In this document: piece after piece, positions 1 to 9,707 of the stretch | How the letters are laid out: each line of letters starts with the position of its first letter | Position numbering within the stretch: the first letter of the stretch is position 1 | Notes under the pieces: generated by a model | What the model was told of the DNA's origin: nothing | The model's input: the letters and a program-made list of their open reading frames with translations, nothing else | Databases searched by the model: none | Made by a program: the position numbers and the translations under genes | Assembly: GCA_032718475.1 (NCBI GenBank) | Contig: JAUCBJ010000226.1 | Location: 1-31,753 of the forward strand | Reading direction: 5' to 3' | DNA length: 31,753 nt | Origin: Nemertoderma westbladi | Taxonomy: Eukaryota; Xenacoelomorpha; Nemertodermatida; Nemertodermatidae

Positions 1-334
1 ATTATAATTTCAGAGCTGAAATGTTTCGGTGACTATAACTTACAGACTTCGTATTAAGTACAAACAATAATGTAGTATATATTAATATTCATGGGTAACC
101 AGTATATAGACTATAGAGCAAGAATTCAGTCGGAGCAAAAATATATTTCTTAAAATAACAAGTAATATAAAATTAACGAGATCAGCTTTTCTTCCCTCAT
201 CATGTCTTTCGACCCATACCCCATATATTTCCTTTTCAATCACTTTTCCCTTTACCTCGTGGTCTTTCGTTAAGTATATTTTCATTGAGGGGCCCGCCTT
301 GGTGGGATGAAACATTTCGTTATAGTACAAGCCC

Positions 335-366
335 GTGGCCGGCGTGAGGGAGGTGAACCCGGCCAC
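335..366. repeat. Variable-stem hairpin, copy A
   Basis: A perfect 8-bp stem, GTGGCCGG (335-342) with CCGGCCAC (359-366), encloses a 16-nt loop containing GAGGGAGGTGAA. The stem is GC-rich in an AT-rich surround. The loop sequence is shared with copies B and C but the stem sequence is not. Confidence 0.75.
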
Positions 367-1725
367 TCCGAAGTCGAAGAATCTATAGCATATTGCTGAG
401 ATTGGGTGTCTGTAGCGGTTCTCCTAAACTAACCACTATTTTTCCTTCATTTTTTCACCAGAGACGCGTCGTCAGATTCTAAGACATCGCTAGGGACGGA
501 TTCCCCAATCTATCGGTTTGACGGACATTACGGACGATTGTCCGTCGTCTCCGCGCGAATTCACCATTAGGGTCTATGTAAAAAAAATTAAATCTCACCC
601 CTACCGGCTAGGCGTCGCCAGGAATCGAAAGAGGGTGTAAAATTAGATTTCACATATTTTTGTTTTAAAAATTAAGTCGATGGTTTAGTGGCTAATGTCC
701 GTCAAAGTTAGAAAAACGGACAAAATGACTTTGCGGGATCCACTACAACTTGGCTAATATTAATCGTACGGGGACGAAAGTAACGCAGTTGGAAAGGGGA
801 AGAGTGCTACTACCATCGTATCGAATGGGGGTAATATATTTATTAATATTGCGGGTGGAAAAAGGGGCCTGAACTTTTCCGTTTTTGTCCGTCATTTTTA
901 TATGATTAATATTTCCGAAATTTTTAATTCGAAAACGCTAGTAGGAATCTGCCAATTCTTTTTCGGAAGGTGTAACAGACCACAGGGGCTACATTCCTAT
1001 CGAATGGGGGTACAAAAAATATGTCGGCAAAAGGGTCCAAAAAGGGCCAGGTAATGATAAAGGATTTATAACTAATAACTTTTTAAGTTTTGACTCTAGA
1101 AGGTTAAAGTACATTTTATACGGTTAATATTAATACGGGCAATCCAAATATTTGATTGGTTTTGCTGCGCAAATGATATAAAGAAAATGAGGGCCAATAT
1201 TAAAATTTCGGGTTTCAAACTCGCTGCGCGGGAACCCGTCTAGCTCGAAAACTACTCAACGTCTGGGAAACGTATGTAAACATTCTTATAGAGCATTAAA
1301 TTATCAATCTTTCAGCGTTAGTTACAACGCCGTAGCTATTATATAACTGGTGCGGTAGACGATCGTGTGAAATAAAATATTTATAAAAAGGGGCAAAAAA
1401 AATTTTTTTTTAAATAAATTGCTACTCCATTATAATTTAGTGTATTGCGCCAAAAGTACATTTAAAATGTAGAAAATTACCTCCGCTATCTTTTTTCTTA
1501 ACATTTATAATTAAAATTATGAATTTTAAGGGCCGAAAAATATCGCGTAATTTTGGCCCTTTTTTTCATTTTTTTTTGGGGCCAAAAATGACCCCCTCTC
1601 AAAAGATAGAAAAAAAAATTACGGCAAAGAATATACCAATTTTATTGAATTTGGACCACCAGAACCGAAGTTAGAGCGATTTTAGTGAAAAAATAAAAAT
1701 ATTTTTTTTTGCAAAAAATTAAGAA

Positions 1726-1800
1726 TGGCCAATATTGGATTTCGTACCCACGAACTTAGGTTTCATTAACGTGATTGATAACCACTAGACTATGTGACCA
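1726..1800 (-). ncRNA. tRNA-like / pol III promoter-like sequence, copy A
   Basis: Read on the minus strand, this 75-nt segment has TAGTCTAGTGG, a perfect match to the tRNA A-box pattern TRGYNNARNGG. About 43 nt downstream is GGTACGAAATCC, a damaged B-box. The ends TGGTCA and TGGCCA can pair with one G-U wobble. A run of six T follows within about 10 nt on the minus strand, as in pol III terminators. The stretch around 'tagtggttatca' resembles tRNA-Val, Asp or Glu. I cannot fold convincing D and anticodon stems, so this is more likely a tRNA-derived sequence (SINE head or pseudo-tRNA) than a working tRNA. Confidence 0.5.
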
Positions 1801-2622
1801 AGTGATTTTGAAATTTTCGAGTGACTATTTTTAAACATCAATAACTTCGGTTCTACTGGGCCGTTTGATCTGAAACTTTTTTCATTGGATAGAGGATAGA
1901 TTGTAGTATGTGAAATAGGATACAACTTGGGAAAAGACGCATGTGCACTTAGTCCAAAATGCACTTAAATAGTGCACATTTTTTCGATATTTCAAACACT
2001 ATTATTTCAAGTTCTATTCATCGTAGAATGGTATTACTTGGGTTAAAATGTAGATTGGAGTGATTTCTAACTATAATCTTAACATTTGTTTATCTTTTTA
2101 TGTCTATAAAGTGACTTAAAATGTCCATGAATATGGTCCAAAATCGCAAATGTCGCGATTTATTAAATTGGATTTTTGACACTTTTAGCGACTGACACTT
2201 GATCAGGCACCATCATAGATCGGTAAAGGATAGACATAAGTGTGTTAAATAGGAACCACCTTTAGGATCCGCTAAAGTGCACTTGTGCAAATATGTGTGC
2301 AAATGTGCAATTATTTAATAAGGTCAAATTGTGTATTATTGGGTTGTTTTCGTTGCAGATACTTTATTTTCATATTAATATGTTGTTTGGACCTTACTGG
2401 GCGCATTAGGAGTATGTGTACAAATAACCGGTCCTTATAAGTGTTCGATTGGTTAAATTAATAATAAATAAGGTTGTAATATTCTAAAACCCAATGTGAT
2501 CTTAAATGAACTTTAATGAATAAATAGAGACCAGATAACAAATGGACCACACAATTTTTTAAAAAACTCGCACCTTTTCGGACTTAATATATCGCTTCAA
2601 TTTTATTCAACAGTGGATATTT

Positions 2623-2670
2623 GGGGGAAGTTAGATAAACTGCATTTATGCAGTGATTCTAACTTCCCCC
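2623..2670. repeat. Terminal two-stage hairpin, copy A
   Basis: The outer stem is 13 bp, GGGGGAAGTTAGA (2623-2635) with TCTAACTTCCCCC (2658-2670). After a 3x3 internal loop, the inner stem is 7 bp, ACTGCAT (2639-2645) with ATGCAGT (2648-2654), closed by TT. It is nearly palindromic as DNA and would fold strongly as RNA or single-stranded DNA. Confidence 0.85.
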
Positions 2671-3296
2671 TTCATGATATAATATACGAAAAACACACTC
2701 TTTGGAGGACCTATTGCTTACTATGTAGACTTTGTTCAACCTAAACAACTTAAGTCAGATTAACAATATTTAACTGTAAAATTTCTACGCAATGGTTAGT
2801 GGTATAAAATGCTGTACTTCGAACTATGGTTCTGGAGTAATTTTTAATACATCATCATCTATAGGGGTTTACCCATAAATGAAATCTAGAATCCATTTTT
2901 ACAGTATAATGGTATAAACAACCATATATTCTATATAGATCATAACAGAGAATCCTTATTGATTTACGATTGTAATTTCAGAGCTGAAATGTTTCGTTGA
3001 CTATAACTCACAGACCACATATCGTGTACAAACGACCTAGTAGTGTTTATTTATTTTGGTGAGTTATGAAGGGGAAGGATTCACTTCGAGGAAAATAATA
3101 TGTCGTTTAAAACAAAAATTAATATAAAAATAACGAGTCCGGCTGTCCTCCATTCCCTGCCACTCGACCAGTGTCTTTCTTCCTCCTCCCTTACCCCTTC
3201 CCTCGCTTTTCCCTTTACCTCGTGGTCTTTCGTCAAGTATCTTTATTGAGGGGCCCGCCTTGGTGGGAAGAAACATTTTTTAAAAACATTCAGTAA

Positions 3297-3328
3297 GGGC
3301 GGCGTCGAGTGAGGTGAATTCGCCGCCC
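3297..3328. repeat. Variable-stem hairpin, copy B
   Basis: A perfect 8-bp stem, GGGCGGCG (3297-3304) with CGCCGCCC (3321-3328), encloses a 16-nt loop containing GAGTGAGGTGAA. The stem is unrelated to that of copy A at the same place in the unit. Confidence 0.75.
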
Positions 3329-4702
3329 CTCTAAAGGACGCAGTCTACATACTGGACGCGTAGTTACTGCGAAAACGGTGTTCCCCCCCCCATTCGACCT
3401 ATTTCCAGCCGTACGATTTTCTCGATTTTTCGAGGGGAGACGCGTAATGCCAAAAAAATAAGATTCTTCAGAGCTTTTAGCGAATCTATCGGTTTGACGG
3501 ACATTACGGACAATTGTCCGTCGGCTCCGCTCGAATTCACCATTAGGGTCTATGTAAAAAAAATTAAATCTCGCCTGTACGGACTAGGCGTCGCCCGGAA
3601 TCGAAAGAGGGTTTAAAAATTAGATTTCACATATTTTTGTTTGAAAAATTAAGTCGATCGTTTTCCAGCTAATGTCCGTCAAACTCGAGAAAACGGACAA
3701 AATGACTTTGCGGGATCCGCTATAACTCGGCTAATATTAATCGTACGGAGACGAAAGTAACGAGGGTGGATAGGGAAAGAGTGGTACTACATTCGTATCG
3801 AATGGGGGTAAGATATTTATAAATATTTCGGTTGGAAAAAGGGGCCTGAACTTTTCCGTTTTTGTCCGTCATTTTTATATAATTAATATTTCCGAAATTT
3901 TTAATTCGGAAACGCTAGTAGGAATCTGCCAATTCTTTTTCGGAAGTCGTAACAGACCACATGGGCTACATTCCTATCGAATGGGGGTACAAAAAATATG
4001 TCGGCAAAAGGGTCCAAAAAGGGCCAGAAACTGATAAAGGATTTATAACTAATAACTTTTTAATTTTTGACTCTAGAAGGTTAAGGTACATTTTATACGG
4101 TTAATATTGATACGGGCAATCCAAATATTCGATTGGTTTTGCTGCGCAAATGATATAAAAAAAATGAGGGCCAATATTACAATTTCGCGTTTCAAACTCG
4201 CTGCGCGGGAACACGTCTAGCTCGAAAACTACTCAATGTCTGGTAAACGTATTTAAACATTATTATAGAGCGTTAAATTATCTATCTTTCAGCGTTAGTT
4301 ACAACGCCGTAGCTATTATACAACTGGTGCGGCACACGATCGTGTGAAATGAAATATTTATAAAAAGGGGCAAAAAAATTTTTTTTTTTAATAAATCGCT
4401 ACTCCATTATAATTTAGCGTATTGCGCCAAAAGTAGATTTAAAATTTAGCAAATTACCTCCGCTATCTTTTTTCTTAACATTTATAATTAAAATTAAGAA
4501 TTTTAAGGGCCGAAAAATATCGCGTAAATTTGGCCCTTTTTTTTCATTTTTTTTGGGGCCAAAAATGACCCCTTCTCAAAAGATAGAAAAAAAAATTACG
4601 GCAAAGAATATACCAATTTTATTGAATTTGGACCAGCAGAACCGAAGTTAGAGCGATTTTAGTGAAAAAATAAAAATATTTTTTTTTGCAAAAAATTAAG
4701 AA

Positions 4703-4777
4703 TGGCCAATATTGGATTTCGTACCCTCGAACTTAGGTTTCATTAACGTGATTGATAACCACTAGACTATGTGACCA
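4703..4777 (-). ncRNA. tRNA-like / pol III promoter-like sequence, copy B
   Basis: Same 75-nt layout as in copy A: intact A-box TAGTCTAGTGG, weak B-box GGTACGAAATCC, and end segments TGGTCA/TGGCCA. The minus-strand T-run lies just beyond 4703. Confidence 0.5.
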
Positions 4778-5601
4778 AGTGATTTTGAAATTTTCGAATG
4801 ACTATTTTTAAACATCAATAACTTCGGTTCTACTGGGCCGTTTGATCTGAAACTTTTTTCATTGGATAGAGGATAGATTGTAGTATGTGAAATAGGATAC
4901 AACTTGGGAAAAGACGCATGTGCACTTAGTGCAAAATGCACTTAAATAGTGCACATTTTTTCGATATTTCAAACACTATTATTTCAAGTTCTATACATCC
5001 TAGAATGTTATTTTTTGGGTTAAAATGCAGATTAGAGTGATATCTAACTATAATCTTAACATTTGTTTATCTTTTTATGTCTATAAAGTGACTTAAAATG
5101 TCCATGAATATGGTCCAAAATCGCAAATGTCGCAATTTAATAAATTGAATTTTTGACACTTTTAGCGACTGACACTTGATCATGCACCATCGTAGATCGG
5201 TAGAGGATAAACATAAGTGTCTTAAATAGGAACCACCTTTAGGATCCGCTCAAGTGCACTTGTGCAAATAAGTGTGCAAAAGTGCAATTTTTTTAATAAG
5301 GTCAAATTGTGTATTATTGGGTTCTTTTCGTTGCAGATAGTTTATTTTCATATTAATATGTTGTTTGGACCTTACTGAGCGCAATAGGAGTATGTGTACA
5401 AATAACCGGTCCTTATAAGGGTTCGATTTGTTAAATTAATAAAAAATAAGGTTGAAATATTCTAAAAAACCAGTGTGATCTTAAATGAACTTTAAACAAT
5501 AAATAGAGATCAGATAACAAATGGACCACACAATTTATTAAAAAACTCGCACCTTATTGGACTTAATATGTCGCTTCAATTTTTTTAAACAGTGGATATT
5601 T

Positions 5602-5649
5602 GGGGGAAGTTAGATGAACTGCATTTATGCAGTGATTCTAACTTCCCCC
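5602..5649. repeat. Terminal two-stage hairpin, copy B
   Basis: Identical outer and inner stems to copy A. Only the 5' side of the internal loop differs (TGA instead of TAA). Confidence 0.85.
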
Positions 5650-6280
5650 TTCGTAATATAATATACCAAAGGCACATTCTTTGGAGGACCCGTTGTTTAC
5701 TATGTAGACTTTGTTCAACCTAAACAACTTAAGTCAGATTAACAATATTATACTGTAAAATTTCTACGCGATGGTGAGTGGTATAAAATGCTGAACTTCG
5801 AACTATGGTTCTGGAGTAATTTTTAATACATCAATATCTATAGGGGTTTACCCATAAATGAAATCTAGAATACATTGTTACAATATAATGGTATCAACAA
5901 CCATATATTCTATATAGATCATAACAGAGACTCCTTATTGATTCACGATTATAATTTCAGAGCTGAAATGTTTCGTTGACTATAACTCACAGACCACATA
6001 TCGTGTACAAACAACCTAGTAGTGTTTATTTATTTTGGTGAGTTATGAAGGGGAAGGATTCACTTCGAGGAAAATAATATGTCGTTTAAAACAAAAATTA
6101 ATATAAAAATAACGAGCCCGGCTGTCCTCCCCTCCCTGCCACTCGACCAGTGTCTTTCTTCCTCCTCCCTTACCCCTTCCCTCGCTTTTCCCTTTACCTC
6201 GTGGTCTTTCATCAAGTATATTTTCATTGAGGGGCCCACCTTGGTGGGATAAATATTTCTCCATTTGACGCAACACCGCC

Positions 6281-6315
6281 GCGGCCGCTATGAGGGAGGT
6301 GAATACCGCGGCCGC
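6281..6315. repeat. Variable-stem hairpin, copy C
   Basis: GCGGCCGC at 6281-6288 pairs with GCGGCCGC at 6308-6315 around a 19-nt loop containing GAGGGAGGTGAA. The stem is itself a palindrome. The flanks form a 10-bp direct repeat, CCGCGGCCGC at 6279-6288 and 6306-6315, so other pairings are possible. Confidence 0.7.
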
Positions 6316-7685
6316 TCCTAAAGCCGCAGGCCATCGCTAACTATATAGGTTAACTTGGGATTCTGGGGGACTTTTCGATGAAGGAACTGACCAAATTTTT
6401 TTATTTTCTCACCGGGGGAGCGGCTCGGAATTCTAAGATATTAGCAACTCTAACATTATTAAATCTAACCCTTCGACGGACACGGCGGACAAAAAACCGT
6501 CATTTTTTCGACAATTTTAAAATTTTTTTGAAAGGCGCTCTACAGTGGCTCGAAAAAACCCTAGGTTATTGCTTAGCCGACGCCGGGATACGATAGAAGG
6601 GATTAATTAGTGAATTCGTTTTTTTTTTCAAAAAAGATTACCACGCCTTTTTTCCGAAAATGTCCGTCAAAGTTGAAAAAACGGACAAAATGACTTTGCG
6701 GGATCCGCTATAACTCGGCTAATATTAATCGTACGGGGACGAAAGTAACGCGGTTGGAAAGGGGAAGAGTGGTACTACCTTCGTATCGAATGGGGGTAAG
6801 ATATTTATTAAAATTTCGGGTGGAAAAAGGGGCTGTAAATTTGTACGTTTTTGTCCGTCTTTTTTGGAAAACTTATTTCCGAAATGTTTAATTCGACAAC
6901 GCGGGTAGGAATCCACTAATTCTTTTATGAAACTCGTAGAAGACTATTGGGGCTACGTTCCTATCGAATGGGGGTACAAAAAATATGTCGGCAATAGGGG
7001 CCAAAAAGGGCCAGAATTTGTAAAGTAGTTTTTATCGAATAATTTTTTATTTTTAACTTTAGTTGGTTAAGGTACATTCTATACAGTCAATATCCATACG
7101 GGGAATTCAAATATGCTATCGGTTTTGCTCCAAGGATGATATTAAAAAAATGAGGGCCAAAATTATAATTTCGCGCTTCAAACTCGCTTCGCGGGAAATC
7201 GTCTAGCTCGAAAACTACTTAACTTACGGGAGATTTGTTTACACAGACTTATAGTGCGTTAAATTATCTATCTAACAGCGTTAATCACAGCGCCGGAGGT
7301 ATTATAAAACTGAGCGGCAGGCGATCGTGTGAAATATAATATTTATAAAAAGGGACGAAAAATTTTTTTTTTAACAAATCGCTATTCCATTATAATTTAG
7401 CGTATTGCGCCAAATGTACCTGTAAAAAGTATCAAATTAACTCCGCTATCTTTTATCTTAACATATATAATTAAAATTACGAATTTTAAGGGTCGAAAAA
7501 TATCGCGTTATTTTGGCCCTTTTTTTTAATTTTTTTGGGGCCAAAAATAACCCCTTCTCAAAAGATTAAGAAAAAAATTACGGCAAAGAATATACCAATT
7601 TTATTGAATTTGGACCATCAGAACCGAAGTTAGAGCGATTTTAGTGAAAAAATAAAAATATTTTTTTTTGCAAAAAAATTAAGAA

Positions 7686-7765
7686 TGGTCAGGTCAATAT
7701 TGGATTTCGAACCCGCGAACTTAGGTTTCATTAACGTGATTGATAACCACTAGACTATGTGACCA
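7686..7765 (-). ncRNA. tRNA-like / pol III promoter-like sequence, copy C
   Basis: This 80-nt version has the best B-box, GGTTCGAAATCC (one mismatch to GGTTCGANNCC), with the same perfect A-box. A 5-nt duplication (ggtca ggtca on the plus strand) lengthens it, but the extreme ends TGGTCA and TGACCA are now fully complementary. The inner cloverleaf is still not convincing. A T-run follows on the minus strand. Confidence 0.5.
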
Positions 7766-8621
7766 AGAGAATTTGAAATTTTCGAGTGACTATTTTTAAA
7801 CATAAATAACTTCGGTTCTACAAGGCCGTTTAATCTGAAACGTTTTTCATTGGATAGAGGATAGATTGTAGTGTGTGAAATAGGATAAAACTTGGGAAAA
7901 GACTTATGTGCACTTAGTGCAAAATGCACTTAAATAGTGAACATTTTTTCGATATTTCAAACACTATTATTTCCAGTTCTATTCATCGTAGAATGTTATT
8001 TTTTGGATTAAAATGTAGTTTGGAATGATTTCTAACTATAATCGTAACATTTGTTTAACTTTTTATGTCTATAAAGTGACTTAAAATGTCCATGAATATG
8101 GTCCAAAATCGCAAATGTCGCGATTTATTAAATTAGATTTATTACACTTTTAGTGACTGACACTTGATCATACACCATCGTAGATCGGTAGAGGATAAAC
8201 ATAAGTTTGTTAAATAAGAGCCACCATTACGATCTGCTAAAGTGCATTTGTACAAATAAGTGTGCAAAAGTGCAAATTTTTCAATAAGGTCAAATTATAT
8301 AGTATTGGGTTCTTTTCTTTGCAGATACTTTATTTTCATATTAATATGTTGTTTGAACCTTACTGAGCGCATTAGGGGATATGCGTACAAATAACCGGCC
8401 CTTATGAGGCTTCGATTGGGTAAATTAATAAAATATAAGGTTGTATAGTATAATATTCTAAAAACCAGTGTGATATTAAATGCACTTTAAATAATAAATA
8501 GAAATCAAATAACAATTGGACCACACAATTAAAAACTCGCACAATTTTGTACTTATTATATCGCTTCAAATTAATTCAACAGTGGATATTTGGGAGAAGG
8601 GGGAAGTTATAGTGTGCATTC

Positions 8622-8670
8622 GGGGGAAGTTTGGTGAACTGCATTTATGCAGTGAATCCAAACTTCCCCC
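8622..8670. repeat. Terminal two-stage hairpin, copy C, with compensatory changes
   Basis: The outer stem is GGGGGAAGTTTGG (8622-8634) with CCAAACTTCCCCC (8658-8670). Compared with copies A and B, two base pairs have changed on both sides: A-T to T-A and A-T to G-C. The inner ACTGCAT/ATGCAGT stem is unchanged, and the internal loop is 3x4. Confidence 0.85.
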
Positions 8671-8698
8671 TTTGATATATCATATACTTAAGACATGC

Positions 8699-9707
8699 TA
8701 GGGTGACGGGGAAATATTTGTTACTGTCACACTTTGCTTCCATTTATCCTATCCTTTATTATTACCCCAGTCAGATAAGAGATAATAAATCAGTAAAAAC
8801 TAAACAAAACTGTCTTTCATGCAAACAAATTTCTAACTAAAGACGGGTGAATGACCATGACCATGGAAATAATTTTAAATATAATTGTATATCAACTATT
8901 TGGGGAGGCTTCCAAGTTAAACCCGAAAACAATTATTTTGTTACATAGTAAATAACGTTGTATGTTCTTCTTCCTCTCATAATAAAATATAAATGAAATA
9001 TCTCAGATCGCTATGCCCTGTAACATTTCACAACCAAAATATTTAAGTGTGAAAAGTGTAGGCCTACCACACTCCGCCCAAACAACCGCAAACGCATAGC
9101 CAACAAATTTAACAAAAGGTTACATACATGTTGGGTTCATGACGAGATGAGTGAAAATTGATGGCGTAATATAAAGTAAAAAATTAAGAGACGGGCTGGC
9201 TCTCCTCCACTTTCTTACCCAATGGATATGTTGTTGTAATAATCTAATATTGGGGCGGCTTTCTCTCGTTATTAATAGCTACCAGTAGGTAATGCAATAG
9301 GCCTTTCTTGCTGTAAGGTAATTAATAATAAATACCACCTATTGATTAGGTGGTAACCAATGACGCCGTAACTTTACAGCTCGCCGTCGGGACATTGCAT
9401 AAATAATAATACACCAATAAAATACTAAATGTACAGGCCAATACAATACTGTAATGTCCTCTAAAGTTTTAAAGTGCAAAACAACAACTCGCTATTAATA
9501 CTAACAGCGTTGAGTAATGTTACAATTTTGGAATAAAAATATTCTCTTTTCAGGATAAACAAATCAGATTTGAACAGTTGACATTGATTTATTAAAATTG
9601 CTTGCATTAAATATTGTAGATCGTCGAAGGTCCTTAGTTATCTTAGACACTGACAACACATGACTCATCTCGCGAGCAGATAGGGGGGGGGGGACTGGAC
9701 ACACACA
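8699..9707. other. AT-rich DNA without a recognised gene
   Basis: No coding or RNA gene seen. Small inverted repeats: GTGAC at 8703-8707 with GTCAC at 8726-8730, and ACCACCTA at 9334-9341 with TAGGTGGT at 9347-9354. A run of 11 G lies near 9683-9693. Confidence 0.6.

Larger units (their letters stand above)
1..2968. repeat. 2.97-kb tandem unit, copy A
   Basis: First of three head-to-tail copies. The junction phrase 'taatttcagagctgaaatg' occurs at 5, 2973 and 5952, giving periods of 2968 and 2979. The window starts within a base or two of this junction, so the array may extend to the left. Copies A and B align almost throughout with few small indels, at roughly 90-95% identity by eye. No frame stays open for a plausible protein. 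The unit holds, in order: a hairpin with a variable stem (335-366), a segment that differs between copies (about 367-506), inverted GACGGACA/TGTCCGTC motifs (520-546, 696-722), a GGGCC/GGCCC inverted repeat near 1530-1560, a tRNA-like sequence on the minus strand (1726-1800), a GTGCAC-rich hairpin (about 1942-1978) and a 48-nt hairpin (2623-2670). It could be a macrosatellite or a tandemly amplified non-autonomous element. Confidence 0.9.
2969..5947. repeat. 2.97-kb tandem unit, copy B
   Basis: Second full copy, collinear with copy A. It differs mainly by point changes and by the segment 3329-3482, which does not align with copy A except for scattered short words. It keeps every structural landmark: variable-stem hairpin 3297-3328, tRNA-like sequence 4703-4777 (minus), GTGCAC hairpin about 4920-4955 and terminal hairpin 5602-5649. 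Like copy A it has no open frame beyond 70 codons. Confidence 0.92.
5948..8698. repeat. 2.97-kb tandem unit, copy C, diverged and 3'-truncated
   Basis: Third copy, more diverged than A and B are from each other. It loses homology near 8698, about 280 bp before the unit end seen in A and B. The segment 6316-6659 is almost unalignable with A or B, yet has about the same length as the part it replaces. Landmarks are kept: variable-stem hairpin 6281-6315, tRNA-like sequence 7686-7765 (minus) and terminal hairpin 8622-8670. Just before the last hairpin, 8599-8626 holds an extra partial copy of the 'gggggaagtt' arm. Confidence 0.85.

Noticed and set aside
82-6276. Minus-strand open frames at 82-366, 3064-3276 and 6043-6276 with a shared TKAGPS word
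   Set aside because: The DNA is conserved between copies, but the frame changes by indels and the protein does not. I treat them as reads of the repeat, not as genes.
1726-7765. A genuine working tRNA gene in each unit
   Set aside because: A-box and B-box fit, but D and anticodon stems do not pair and two of three copies have a damaged T loop.
1-8698. rDNA, 5S or histone-type gene array
   Set aside because: No rRNA core sequence or histone reading frame was recognised on either strand.
8622-8698. Helitron 3' end (hairpin followed by CTAG)
   Set aside because: The CTAG near 8697 is present only in copy C, the spacing is long, and no Rep/helicase or 5' TC end was found.
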